Shown in pieces: positions 15,344-24,798 of a DNA stretch of 38,405 nucleotides; the stretch's first letter is position 1, and each line of letters opens with the position of its first letter. The position numbers were made by a program, and so were the translations under genes. The DNA is from Crocinitomicaceae bacterium (lineage in GTDB: Bacteria; Bacteroidota; Bacteroidia; Flavobacteriales_D; Crocinitomicaceae), in the NCBI GenBank assembly GCA_029249445.1, contig JAQWHI010000002.1, positions 1 through 38,405 of the forward strand. The letters run 5' to 3'. The notes below the pieces were generated by a model. The model saw only the letters and a list, made by a program, of their open reading frames with translations, was not told the DNA's origin and searched no databases.

Positions 15344-18005
15344 ATCAACACTTAAACTCTCAGGGTTGGAGCCTTTAATTGTTTCTCCTGAAAGTAATTT
15401 CATTAATATTGGTGAGCGAACAAATGTGACCGGTTCAAGAAAGTTTTTACGATTAATAAAGGAGGAACTTTTTGACGAAGCCATCAGTGTTGCACGAGAT
15501 CAAGTAGAAGGAGGAGCTCAAATCATAGACGTCAACATGGACGAGGGTATGATTGACGGAAAAGAGGCGATGGTTAAATTTCTAAATTTAATTGCTGCGG
15601 AACCGGATATTGCTCGTGTGCCCGTTATGATTGACAGTTCGAAATGGGAAATCATTGAGGCTGGACTTCAGTGCATTCAGGGTAAAGGGATTGTTAATTC
15701 GATTTCACTTAAGGAAGGACCTGATCGTTTCATTGATCGAGCAAAGACGATTAGACGCTATGGTGCAGCGGTTGTTATAATGGCCTTTGACGAGCAAGGA
15801 CAAGCCGATAATTACGAACGGAGAATAGAAATCTGTGAACGCTCATACCGCCTTTTGGTAGATTCTGCCGGTTTCAATCCAAACGACATCATATTTGATC
15901 CAAACATCTTTCCTGTCGCCACGGGAATGGAGGAACATCAGAACAATGCACTTGATTTTTTCAACGCGACCAAGTGGATTCGGCAGAATTTACCAGGTGC
16001 ACATGTAAGTGGAGGAGTTTCAAATGTGTCATTCTCTTTTCGTGGGAATAATATAGTTCGTGAGGCGATGCATGCATCGTTCTTGTATCATGCGATTGGT
16101 TGCGGAATGGATTTGGGAATTGTCAATCCTTCAATGCTTGAAGTATATGATGATATCGATAAAGAGCTACTGGAGCACGTTGAAGATGTGTTATTGAATC
16201 GAAGAAGTGATTCAACTGAACGCTTATTGGATTTTGCACAATCTGTAAAGGGGGACGTTGGAAAAAAACGACAAATTGATTTGTCGTGGAGAGAGGGAAG
16301 TGTGCAAGAGCGTTTGACCTATTCTTTGGTGAAAGGGGTTACTGAATATATTGAGGAGGATACCGAGGCATGTCGTTTGCAATTCAATCAGCCAATTGAA
16401 GTGATAGAGGGTCCGCTGATGGCCGGAATGAATGTTGTTGGAGATTTATTTGGAAGCGGAAAAATGTTCTTGCCTCAAGTGGTAAAATCTGCTCGAGTGA
16501 TGAAAAAAGCAGTAGCGTATTTATTGCCGTTTATTGAAGCCTCAAAAGGCGGAGGTTTGTCTTCCTCGGGAAAAGTACTTATGGCAACTGTGAAAGGCGA
16601 TGTGCACGATATTGGTAAAAATATTGTTGGAGTTGTATTGGGGTGTAATAATTATGAGATCATTGACCTTGGTGTAATGGTTCCTCCAGAAAAAATTATT
16701 GAAGAGGCGATTGCACAAAACGTTGATATTATTGGCTTGAGTGGATTGATAACACCTTCTCTAGAAGAAATGGTAACGGTTGCCAAAGAAATGGAACGTG
16801 CTAATTTATCAATCCCTTTGATGATTGGCGGTGCAACCACTTCTCGCGTTCATACGGCTGTTAAAATTGAAGAGCACTTTAAATTGGATCAAACCGTTCA
16901 TGTGTTAGATGCTTCGAGGTCTGTAACGGTAGTTGAGAGTTTGTTGGGGAGTAAAAAAGTTGATTTTGTCAACAATTTGAAATCGGAATACGCCAAAGTC
17001 AGAGAGAATCATACGAAGAATAGAAGAAAAAAAGCAATGCTCACAATTGAGCAGGCGCGAGCAAATAAGTTTCAAATCAATTGGACAGGAACTGATATTA
17101 CTGAGCCAAACCAACTTGGAGTTCAGACGATTGAAGTTTCAACCAAAGAGCTAATTCCGTACATCGATTGGACTCCATTTTTTAGAACATGGGATTTACA
17201 TGGGCGTTATCCAGCAATACTTAAAGATGAAGTTGTTGGTGATGAGGCAGTGAAGCTGTTTGATTCCGCAAAAAAGATGCTGAAGTTGATTGATGAAGAA
17301 GCTTGGTTGGAGCACAAAGGTGTGGTTGGACTATTTCCAGCATCGAGTGAGGGAGATGATATTTATATTTTTAAGCCAGAGAATCCATCTGAACAACTTC
17401 ATGTGCAGCATACAATACGTCAACAATCAAAAAAGGCTGCAGGTATACCAAATTTGGCACTATCTGATTTCATCGCTCCAGTTGATTCTGGTATTCAAGA
17501 CTATATTGGAGGTTTTGTTGTGACATCAGGTCTAGGGATTGAGGATCGAATTGCAATTTACGAGGCTGATCACGACGATTATAACTCAATTCTATTGAAA
17601 GCACTTGCAGACCGATTGGCTGAAGCATTTGCCGAGTACCTGCATGAAAAAGTAAGAACAACGATCTGGGGTTATGTTGGTGATGAGAACCTGCAAAATG
17701 AGGATCTTATAAGCGAGTCATATATGGGAATACGTCCTGCTCCAGGTTACCCAGCTTGTCCAGATCATACTGAAAAGCCAGGTTTATTTGAATTGTTAGA
17801 TGCAACTCGATTAACAGGTGTTTCGCTCACGGAGAGTCTGGCGATGCAGCCAGCGGCTTCTGTTTCAGGATGGTATTTTGGAAATTCTGAATCCAAGTAT
17901 TTTGGAGTAGGTAAAATTGATATAGATCAGGTTGTTTCGTTGGCAGATCGTAAGGGTTTTTCTTTAGAAAAAATGAACCGCTGGTTGTCTTCTAATTTGC
18001 ATTAA
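15330..18005 (+). CDS. metH: Methionine synthase, folate/B12/activation modules (split MetH, part 2)
   Basis: 891 residues from ATG 15330 (a second ATG at 15336 is possible); the start overlaps the first metH gene by 14 bases, implying coupled translation. The longer open frame upstream is only overlap. Order of domains: methyltetrahydrofolate-binding barrel at ~20-280 ([40 protein letters not shown]); B12 cap helices at ~320-410; Rossmann B12 domain with the cobalt ligand His426 in [10 protein letters not shown], then GLSGLITPS and [14 protein letters not shown]; and a C-terminal SAM-dependent reactivation domain at ~580-891 ([15 protein letters not shown]). Together with part 1 it transfers the methyl group from methyltetrahydrofolate to homocysteine. 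No metF follows. Confidence 0.93.
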   Translation: MKMTKSTLKLSGLEPLIVSPESNFINIGERTNVTGSRKFLRLIKEELFDEAISVARDQVEGGAQIIDVNMDEGMIDGKEAMVKFLNLIAAEPDIARVPVMIDSSKWEIIEAGLQCIQGKGIVNSISLKEGPDRFIDRAKTIRRYGAAVVIMAFDEQGQADNYERRIEICERSYRLLVDSAGFNPNDIIFDPNIFPVATGMEEHQNNALDFFNATKWIRQNLPGAHVSGGVSNVSFSFRGNNIVREAMHASFLYHAIGCGMDLGIVNPSMLEVYDDIDKELLEHVEDVLLNRRSDSTERLLDFAQSVKGDVGKKRQIDLSWREGSVQERLTYSLVKGVTEYIEEDTEACRLQFNQPIEVIEGPLMAGMNVVGDLFGSGKMFLPQVVKSARVMKKAVAYLLPFIEASKGGGLSSSGKVLMATVKGDVHDIGKNIVGVVLGCNNYEIIDLGVMVPPEKIIEEAIAQNVDIIGLSGLITPSLEEMVTVAKEMERANLSIPLMIGGATTSRVHTAVKIEEHFKLDQTVHVLDASRSVTVVESLLGSKKVDFVNNLKSEYAKVRENHTKNRRKKAMLTIEQARANKFQINWTGTDITEPNQLGVQTIEVSTKELIPYIDWTPFFRTWDLHGRYPAILKDEVVGDEAVKLFDSAKKMLKLIDEEAWLEHKGVVGLFPASSEGDDIYIFKPENPSEQLHVQHTIRQQSKKAAGIPNLALSDFIAPVDSGIQDYIGGFVVTSGLGIEDRIAIYEADHDDYNSILLKALADRLAEAFAEYLHEKVRTTIWGYVGDENLQNEDLISESYMGIRPAPGYPACPDHTEKPGLFELLDATRLTGVSLTESLAMQPAASVSGWYFGNSESKYFGVGKIDIDQVVSLADRKGFSLEKMNRWLSSNLH

Positions 18006-18018
18006 TTTTTCACCAAAA

Positions 18019-18056
18019 ATAGTAAAAAGCAACCCGGGAGGATTGCTTTTACTATT
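18019..18056. terminator. Hairpin between metH and the efflux operon, likely bidirectional terminator
   Basis: ATAGTAAAAAGCAA and TTGCTTTTACTAT form a stem of about 13 bp with a one-base bulge around a G/C-rich loop, 13 bases after the metH stop. T-runs are weak on the plus strand; the minus strand has ATTTTTGG just after the stem. The two transcription units converge here. A second small inverted repeat (TTCCGAT/ATCGGAA, 18087-18108) lies nearby. Confidence 0.6.
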
Positions 18057-18183
18057 ATCTAACCTAACTACTACTTATTAATTGGATTCCGATAAATCAC
18101 GATCGGAACCCTTTTCTGTGCTCAAAAGCGCAGTGCTATTGAAGTCAATCTAAAGCACCTCGGGAAATTTTCCCTAAAGTTCT

Positions 18184-21100
18184 TTAGAGGTTGCTTCGTA
18201 TTTCTTTTTTAAATATTCCATAAATCCATCGCTTCAATCGATACATCAAAAGGTAGAGTACCGGAATGATTACTAGCGTTAAGAATGTTGCAAAAGTCAG
18301 GCCATAAATAATTGCCCATGATAATGGTGCAAAGAAGATGTTATTGTCACCTCCAATGTATATGTTTGGATTGTATTCGGTGAAAAGGGTAAAGAAATCA
18401 ATATTGAACCCAACAGCCAAAGGAATTAATCCAAGAATAGTAGTGATTGCTGTTAACAAAACTGGCCGTAGACGCGTTTTCCCTCCTTCAATTGTTGCTG
18501 CAACAATTTCTTCGTAAGGAAGCTGTTCGTATTCACCCAATCCGCGTTCTTCGCGTTTTCGTCTTCTAATTTGATTGGTATAGTCAATCAGTACAATTGC
18601 ATTATTTACAACTACACCCGCTAATGAAATCACACCGATCATCGTCATCATGATAACAAAATTCTGACGAGAAATCACGAGCCCAAGTAAAACGCCAATC
18701 AATGATAAAACCACCGTAATCATTATAATGGACGGCATTGAGTAGGAGTTGAATTGTGCAACAATAATCAAAAGAATCAAAAATGCTGCAATTAATAACG
18801 CATTGCTCAAGAATGCCATTTCTTTGGCCTGCTCCTCCATTTGTCCCGTAAATGCAAAATCTATTTCATCAGGAACTCTGCTTGCTGCTGCATAGTCGTC
18901 CATGTGCTTTTTAAGTTCTTCAACCACAACATTGGCATTTTCGCCTTCTGTGACGTTCGAGGAAACTGTTACTAATGGAACTTGATCTTTGCGAACTACA
19001 CCGGTAAATGCTGTCTGCTCCTCCGGATTCTCAACGATTGAACGTACCGGAATATTCATTAATTTTCCTTGGTTGTTTCTGAAAATCAAACGCTGGTCCA
19101 TTAACGACTCGAAGCTTTCGCGGTTTCGTTTATCAAACTTTACAACAATATCATACGAGTCCTCGCCCAATGTATAGGTAGAGATGTCCTGACCGAGTAG
19201 TGCTTTTCGAATTGACATACCGACTTGGTAGGTTGAGGAGTTGAGTTTTCGCACTTGATCTCTGTCCAAACGAATCGGAATTTCTGGTCTATTCGCTTCA
19301 ACGTTCAGTTTTAATTTTTCGACACCTTTAACACCGATACTGTCGAGGTAAGATTTTATATTCGAAGCTTCAGCGATGAGGTCACCATATTTGCCTTTAC
19401 CCGTAACTTCGATATTGATCGGAGGTCCTTGGGGAGGTCCATTTGCTTCTTTAGAAACTGAGATTTCAATATCTGCTGTAAATTCGCCTTTCAGTTCATC
19501 TTGTATTTTTCTTAGAATGGCAGAAGTTTTAATTCCATTTCGGTATTTAAATTCAGCGAAATTCACTGTGATTCTTGCTTTATGAGGGGTGCTCCCCATT
19601 TCCACACCTGCCATTGGATCACTTGTGCCTTCGCCAACTTGTGAAATGATAGATTTGATGATTTGACGATTGAGCGGAACGCCAGTTGTATCGTCTTCAT
19701 CCATATATTCCTCAAGGATTGTCTTTAGTTTTTCCTCAACTTCAAGCGTCGTGGCATTGGTTACTGAAATATCAGTACCGATCGGGTGAGAAATGAAAAT
19801 GTTTACATAGTTTGGTTCATTGATTGGAAAGAAATCTACTTTGGGTGGAAATACTCCCATAAGTACGAATGAAGAAAGAAGCAATCCAAAAGTTCCAAAA
19901 AGATAGACAACAGGTTTACGTCCTTTAAGTGCATTTTTTAGAAATCGCTCATAAAACGCTTCCAAACGTGGAAGGAATTTGTTTTGAAAAGTCGCTGAAC
20001 CTGGGCGGAATATAAAGTAGTTTACTACGGCCAATATTCCAACTACGATTAATAAGTTTCCAATTGCTATACCGCCCAAAAGAAGCAGCGTAACGCCAAC
20101 TCCAGAGAGTATGAGTGCCGAAGTGATCATACGCTTTAGATTTGGTTTTTCTTCAACCACTTTCATAAAGGTAACTGCGAGAACAGGATTAATTACTAAT
20201 GCAACAAATAATGATGAACCGAGTACAATAATAAGTGTGATTGGGAGGTATTTCATAAATTCTCCCATGATACCAGGCCAAATTGCAAGTGGTATAAAAG
20301 CAGCTAGCGTTGTTGCTGTAGAAGCAATAATTGGCATGGCAATCTCACCAACACCCTCAATTACTGCACGCGTTGCCTTCTTTCCTTCTGCCATGTGCCG
20401 GTAAATATTCTCCACTGTTACGATTCCGTTATCGACAAGCATTCCAAGTGCAAGCACGAGTGAAAATAGAACCATGACGTTCAGAGTTACACCCATTGCA
20501 CTTAAAATTAAGAATGACATTAGCATTGATAGCGGAATAGCGATTCCGACAAACAGAGCATTACGAAGGCCAAGGAAGAAAAGTAGGACCCCAACGACCA
20601 AAATAATACCGAATATTATCGAGTTCAATAAGTTCGATACCATTTCGCGTGTATTGTTTGATTGGTCGCTTGTAATTGAAACGTTTACGCTCTGCGGAAT
20701 GGTTCCGTCAAATTGTGCTTTTTCTAGTATTTCTGAAATTTTATCTGATGCATCAAGTAAGTTTTGACCCCCTTGTTTTTTGATATCAAGCATTACTACA
20801 GGATCTCCAAATTCACGTGCATACGAAGTGGTGTCTCCATTACCAAAAGAGACTTTGGCAACGTCTTCTAGATAAACGGGCAAGAATTCGTCTTGTTTTA
20901 CTACAATTCGTTTCAATTCTTCAGCATCTTCAAACTCTCCATCGATTCGAACGGTTTTTCGAATTCCATCCATGAGAATTTCGCCACCTGGAATGGTTTG
21001 GTGTTCAGCATTAATAGCATTTTGAACATCATCAATGGTAACGTTAACCGCCTGTGCTTTGATTGGGTCAATTTCTACGCTCATTTCTTGTTCTTGAATG

Positions 21101-21654
21101 CCTCGAATATCTACTTCACTAATTTCAGTAAGTTCTTCGATTTGATCTTCCAAGTCTTCTGCAATTTCTTTGAGCATTTTTGCATTATCGCCGCGCAAAT
21201 TGATATTCATGATAGGCATATCAGAAGGGTCCATTTCAAAAATAGTTGGTTCTGCAGGGATGTCTGGGAACCCAGATTTTGATCGCGCATCGTCAACAGC
21301 ATCTTTTACTTTTTGCAACGCTTTATCGGCAGGCATTTTAAAATCAAATTTTACACGAATGGTTGTGTAACCATGAACGGAATTGGTATTGATTTCATCG
21401 ACCAATTTGATCCCGCCAACTTCTTTTTCGATTGTTTTACCAATCTTTTCGGACATGTATTCAGGTGAAGAACCTGGCTTTGCAATTCCAATATAAATTT
21501 CGGGAATTTGCAATTCGGGAAAGTTCTCCTTTGGCATCGATTGATACGCTCCTAAACCACCAAAAATGATAATGATTGCGATTAAAAAAATCGTTTTTCT
21601 ATTGTTTACTGCCAGGGTAGACAATCCAAACCCTTTTATTTTCTTTTCAGACAT
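18184..21654 (-). CDS. RND efflux transporter permease (inner-membrane pump)
   Basis: 1156 residues, about 100 longer than AcrB. The architecture is RND: TM1 near the N-terminus (KTIFLIAIIIIFGGLGAY), a porter domain, TM2-6 block at ~345-505, a second porter domain, and a TM8-12 block at ~965-1140. The extra length comes mainly from an added hydrophobic pair between the two halves (~508-550: ALILSGVGVTLLLLGGIAIG, LLIVVGILAVVNYFIF). In TM4 the sequence is GMLVDNGIVTVENI, so the second of the two AcrB aspartates is Asn; in TM10 it is GVVVNNAIVLID, with no lysine at the AcrB K940 site. Similar substitutions occur in other RND groups. It should drive proton-coupled export with the adjacent adaptor and TolC protein. 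Substrate unknown. Confidence 0.9.
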   Translation of the reverse strand: MSEKKIKGFGLSTLAVNNRKTIFLIAIIIIFGGLGAYQSMPKENFPELQIPEIYIGIAKPGSSPEYMSEKIGKTIEKEVGGIKLVDEINTNSVHGYTTIRVKFDFKMPADKALQKVKDAVDDARSKSGFPDIPAEPTIFEMDPSDMPIMNINLRGDNAKMLKEIAEDLEDQIEELTEISEVDIRGIQEQEMSVEIDPIKAQAVNVTIDDVQNAINAEHQTIPGGEILMDGIRKTVRIDGEFEDAEELKRIVVKQDEFLPVYLEDVAKVSFGNGDTTSYAREFGDPVVMLDIKKQGGQNLLDASDKISEILEKAQFDGTIPQSVNVSITSDQSNNTREMVSNLLNSIIFGIILVVGVLLFFLGLRNALFVGIAIPLSMLMSFLILSAMGVTLNVMVLFSLVLALGMLVDNGIVTVENIYRHMAEGKKATRAVIEGVGEIAMPIIASTATTLAAFIPLAIWPGIMGEFMKYLPITLIIVLGSSLFVALVINPVLAVTFMKVVEEKPNLKRMITSALILSGVGVTLLLLGGIAIGNLLIVVGILAVVNYFIFRPGSATFQNKFLPRLEAFYERFLKNALKGRKPVVYLFGTFGLLLSSFVLMGVFPPKVDFFPINEPNYVNIFISHPIGTDISVTNATTLEVEEKLKTILEEYMDEDDTTGVPLNRQIIKSIISQVGEGTSDPMAGVEMGSTPHKARITVNFAEFKYRNGIKTSAILRKIQDELKGEFTADIEISVSKEANGPPQGPPINIEVTGKGKYGDLIAEASNIKSYLDSIGVKGVEKLKLNVEANRPEIPIRLDRDQVRKLNSSTYQVGMSIRKALLGQDISTYTLGEDSYDIVVKFDKRNRESFESLMDQRLIFRNNQGKLMNIPVRSIVENPEEQTAFTGVVRKDQVPLVTVSSNVTEGENANVVVEELKKHMDDYAAASRVPDEIDFAFTGQMEEQAKEMAFLSNALLIAAFLILLIIVAQFNSYSMPSIIMITVVLSLIGVLLGLVISRQNFVIMMTMIGVISLAGVVVNNAIVLIDYTNQIRRRKREERGLGEYEQLPYEEIVAATIEGGKTRLRPVLLTAITTILGLIPLAVGFNIDFFTLFTEYNPNIYIGGDNNIFFAPLSWAIIYGLTFATFLTLVIIPVLYLLMYRLKRWIYGIFKKEIRSNL

Positions 21655-21673
21655 AATGATGCGTTTAGAGGAG

Positions 21674-22726
21674 TTATTTTGTACGGACCAAGTCGTTGTT
21701 GGTGATGCCTCTGGCTCCTGCGACTACGATGTTTTCTCCAATATTTAAGGCGCCCTGCTCAATTAGCGTTGCTCCCTCAAATCGTTCAATTACATTTACA
21801 ATAACCTTTTTCACTTGCAGCTTGTTTGATTTTGTTTTTGATGCTACAAAAACAAAATCGTTACTTTCTTGATCTTTCAATACCGATCTCGAGGAGATTA
21901 CGAGCCCTTCTTCGATATTCATATCTGCAATACTAACTTCAGCGAGCATGTTGGGAAGAAAGTAATTGTTGTTTTTTAATGCAGCTTTGATTCTGAATGT
22001 TCTATTTGTTGGTTCGATATAGTTTCCAACATTGTCAATAGTCATTGCAATTACCGTGTCAGAATAGTTTGGAAAGGAAACGTACATTTCTGTTCCCACC
22101 TTTACTTTGGCAAAGTGCTTTTCTGAAATTGAGGCTACGAGATTTACTTTGTTGTTGTTTACGAGACGAATGATTGGTGATTGTGCGCCAGTCATTTCAC
22201 CTTTTTTTGCAAATACTTGATCTACGGTACCAGCAAATGGTGCTCGAATACTAGCTTTTCCCCATTGGGTATTCAAAGATGACATTTTGGATTCAAGTGA
22301 ATTCACCTGATTTTTTGCTGTCTCTAGGTCAAATTCAGATCCAACTCCTTTTTCTTGAAGTTTTTCCTGTTTGTCGAGCATATACTTTGCATAACTGAGT
22401 TGGGTTTCCAACTCTTTCATGTTTGATGCAAGAACAGAAGCATCGACAGTTGCAACGAGAGCTCCTTTTGATATTTTCTGACCTTCTTTGACCTTAATGG
22501 AGGTAATAATGCCTCCCATTTCAGCATTTAAGATAATATTTTGATCTGTTTCGATATTACCTTGAACTCGAATTTGATGAGTGAACGGTTTGAGGCGTAC
22601 TTCTTCGAGTTCAACTTTTGGGACTTGTTTTTCCTCAACTTTTTCTGGGGTGACTTCACCACCACAAGATTGGAGTGTGATCAATGCTCCAGACAATAAT
22701 GTAAATCCTAGTACTTTAGTTTTCAT
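21674..22726 (-). CDS. RND efflux periplasmic adaptor (HlyD/AcrA type)
   Basis: 350 residues. Lipoprotein signal MKTKVLGFTLLSGALITLQSC gives an acylated Cys, as in AcrA. The usual adaptor order is visible: first beta/lipoyl strand pair (VRLKPFTHQIRVQGNIETDQNIILNAEMGGIITSIKVKEGQKISKGALVATVD at ~45-95), a helical hairpin at ~100-160 (SNMKELETQLSYAKYMLDKQEKLQEKGVGSEFDLETAKNQVNSLESKMSSL), the second lipoyl half (IRAPFAGTVDQVFAKKGEM), then beta-barrel and membrane-proximal domains. It links the RND pump to the TolC-type channel. It lies 13 bases after tolC and 19 bases before the pump gene in the same operon. Confidence 0.9.
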   Translation of the reverse strand: MKTKVLGFTLLSGALITLQSCGGEVTPEKVEEKQVPKVELEEVRLKPFTHQIRVQGNIETDQNIILNAEMGGIITSIKVKEGQKISKGALVATVDASVLASNMKELETQLSYAKYMLDKQEKLQEKGVGSEFDLETAKNQVNSLESKMSSLNTQWGKASIRAPFAGTVDQVFAKKGEMTGAQSPIIRLVNNNKVNLVASISEKHFAKVKVGTEMYVSFPNYSDTVIAMTIDNVGNYIEPTNRTFRIKAALKNNNYFLPNMLAEVSIADMNIEEGLVISSRSVLKDQESNDFVFVASKTKSNKLQVKKVIVNVIERFEGATLIEQGALNIGENIVVAGARGITNNDLVRTK

Positions 22727-22739
22727 TTCTTTTTATTTA

Positions 22740-24074
22740 TCAGTTCTTTAAAATTGTATTGTAAATTTTATCCAATTCCAATTGTGCTTGGAATAGATCA
22801 ATCGTAGCACCAACATACTGTGTTTGAGCTACAATCAATTGGTTGTATTTCTGAGTTACAACGATACTTGTACCTTCTCCGATTTGTTCAGATGCAGTAG
22901 CATTTTGGTAAATTTTACGTGCTAAAACGACGTTTTGTTTTTGCAGTTCCAATTTTGATTGTGCGTTTAACAAATTATTTTTGGCTTGTGTTTCTTGCAT
23001 TTTCAACGTTTGTTCCATTTGCATCAGAGAATTTTGATCTTTCATTAATCTGATTTTTGCTTGTTGCGTTAGAGCATGTCTTTGTCCACCGCTGAAAACA
23101 GGGATATTGAGTTGAAGTCCCCAAGAGGATTGTAAGAACCACTGTTTGTCAGCATCAAAAAAGTTGAATTCATTCCGATAGGCCGTATATGATTGTTGGT
23201 AGTAGGCATTTAAATTTGGCAAGTTGGAGAACTGCTTGTTTTTCAGATCCAGTTCCGATAGTCGGATTTGTTTTTTAATCAATTCATAGGAGAGGTTTGA
23301 TTTTATGTTTCTTGGGCCAATTGTCTTCTTTGAGATGAGAGCATCAACAGAGTGGGCAATTGAAATTTGTTCATCAACAGGATATCCCATTGAATACTTC
23401 AAAAGGGTAAGCGCATTTTGATATTGAAGATTCGCAGCCATTTGGGACTGTTTTGCTGTAAGCAAGGAGTAGTTCAGTTGATCCATGTCCTCAGATTTCA
23501 TTAATCCCAAATCGAAGAACACGGATTGTTTATTTACCATTTCTTCGGTTAAGGAAGTTATTGAGTCAACAAAGGACAAATTGGTTTTTGCAACGGCAGC
23601 CAATTGGTAGGCCTGTACAACATTGTAGACTACATCTTCCTTTGTCAGTTCAGCTTTTGTCTCTTGGAAGGATGCGTAGTTCTTTGCCGCTTGAAGTCCA
23701 ATTATATAGGATCCGTTGAATAGGATTTGTGTGGCTTGAAGATTTGCAGATGAGTTATAATCTGTTCCTGCTCTAAATGAAACCAAAGCACCATCGGGTG
23801 CACCCGGATTGAAGAATGATGCATCAATTACTTGAACAGGAAGGTTTAAGAAGTTACCGAATTGTCCCGTGAGGTTGACCTGTGGAAGCCCTATGCCTCT
23901 AATTTCATTCGCACGTTCTTTTGCATCCGTAATATCGTGTTGTGCATTTTTAATGATTACTTGATTTTCAATCGCGTAGGATTTTGCTTCTTCAAGTGTA
24001 AACTCTTTGGTTTGTCCATAAGACAATTGTGCACTCACAAGAAGTATTCCAATCATTAATTTAGAATTGTTCAT
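22740..24074 (-). CDS. TolC family outer-membrane efflux channel
   Basis: 444 residues with signal peptide (cleavage near SAQLSYGQ). The TolC fold is indicated by two similar halves of long amphipathic helices: FTLEEAKSYAIENQVIIKNAQHDITDAKERANEIRGIGLPQVNL at ~20-65 (typical 'A...N...A..... a.g..P.v' pattern) and NLPNLNAYYQQSYTAY near 277-292, then QQAKIRLMKDQNSLMQMEQTLKMQETQAKNNLLNAQ. Length fits the family. The start ATG overlaps the tetR stop by 14 bases; an ATG six codons later (24056) would avoid the overlap. It forms the exit duct of the tripartite pump. Confidence 0.88.
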   Translation of the reverse strand: MNNSKLMIGILLVSAQLSYGQTKEFTLEEAKSYAIENQVIIKNAQHDITDAKERANEIRGIGLPQVNLTGQFGNFLNLPVQVIDASFFNPGAPDGALVSFRAGTDYNSSANLQATQILFNGSYIIGLQAAKNYASFQETKAELTKEDVVYNVVQAYQLAAVAKTNLSFVDSITSLTEEMVNKQSVFFDLGLMKSEDMDQLNYSLLTAKQSQMAANLQYQNALTLLKYSMGYPVDEQISIAHSVDALISKKTIGPRNIKSNLSYELIKKQIRLSELDLKNKQFSNLPNLNAYYQQSYTAYRNEFNFFDADKQWFLQSSWGLQLNIPVFSGGQRHALTQQAKIRLMKDQNSLMQMEQTLKMQETQAKNNLLNAQSKLELQKQNVVLARKIYQNATASEQIGEGTSIVVTQKYNQLIVAQTQYVGATIDLFQAQLELDKIYNTILKN

Positions 24075-24675
24075 TGTTCATTTTTTGTTTTAAATAGTGA
24101 ATTCCTTTATCGCTTGCCATTCCACGAATATGGAAATGAATCATTTCCGTGAATACTTTGGCAACATTAAAGTTTGGCCAAGGAAAGATTTCGGTGTTCA
24201 TTACCTGATCTGTTGATGCGACATACAATCGAGAGATTATTGCACAATCAATATTTTTACGGTAAACACCTTCTTCAATTCCTCGTTTAATATTATTTTG
24301 AATCATGGAGAGTACAAAACCCCATTTGTGTTCGTAGAATAAACTTGCGGCCTCTTTGTAGTATTTTTGCAAGTCGTAGAAAACGGTTGGATTCACGTTA
24401 CCTACCGTTTCAACAACGATTTTGCTAACATTGATTAATTCATCAATCGCATTTTCGGACTGTTGTACACAATTTTGGCAAATAGCTTTATCCATACCTA
24501 CCTTCATTTCAATGATGGATTGAATCAGATCGTTCTTGTCGGCAAAGTATTTATAAATCGTTTTTTTAGACATCCCCAATTCTTGAGATAGATCATCCAT
24601 AGTGACGCTTTTGATTCCATATTTCATGTAAACAGCAACGGCACGCTCTAAAATCTCTAATCTTTTTTCGTCCAT
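24061..24675 (-). CDS. TetR/AcrR family transcriptional repressor of the efflux operon
   Basis: 204 residues. The N-terminal TetR helix-turn-helix is clear: RLEILERAVAVYMKYGIKSVTMDDLSQELGMSKKTIYKYFADKNDLIQSIIE at ~5-56. The remaining ~150 residues are the helical ligand-binding domain, which contains two Cys (AICQNCVQQ) near 72-76. As the first gene of tetR-tolC-hlyD-RND it probably represses its own operon. An 11-bp inverted repeat spans the promoter region just upstream. The inducer is not evident. Confidence 0.9.
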   Translation of the reverse strand: MDEKRLEILERAVAVYMKYGIKSVTMDDLSQELGMSKKTIYKYFADKNDLIQSIIEMKVGMDKAICQNCVQQSENAIDELINVSKIVVETVGNVNPTVFYDLQKYYKEAASLFYEHKWGFVLSMIQNNIKRGIEEGVYRKNIDCAIISRLYVASTDQVMNTEIFPWPNFNVAKVFTEMIHFHIRGMASDKGIHYLKQKMNNEQF

Positions 24676-24680
24676 GATAG

Positions 24681-24688
24681 CAAAACTA
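24681..24688 (-). promoter_or_regulatory. Promoter -7 element (TAGTTTTG) for the tetR efflux operon
   Basis: Minus-strand TAGTTTTG matches TAnnTTTG and lies only 5 bases before the tetR ATG, so the mRNA would be leaderless or nearly so. The inverted repeat at 24699-24736 covers the spacer and upstream region. Confidence 0.5.
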
Positions 24689-24698
24689 GCACAAAAAA

Positions 24699-24736
24699 AC
24701 TTTGGAAACGATTTGAGAAATAAAAGTTTCCAAAGT
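24699..24736. promoter_or_regulatory. Inverted-repeat operator candidate for the TetR regulator
   Basis: ACTTTGGAAAC (24699-24709) and GTTTCCAAAGT (24726-24736) are perfect 11-bp inverted arms separated by 16 bases. One arm lies between the -7 element and the expected -33 position of the tetR promoter and the other lies further upstream. A TetR dimer or pair of dimers bound here would block transcription. It is also 63 bases before the divergent RNase H start. Confidence 0.65.
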
Positions 24737-24798
24737 ATTTGTTAATTTTTTTTAAATGTATGCTACATGAATAAAAATGAAAGGTTACTTTCGAACTA

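Noticed and set aside
20111..21370. Several plus-strand ORFs within the RND pump gene
   Set aside because: All lie antisense to a well-supported coding region and show no recognisable motif.
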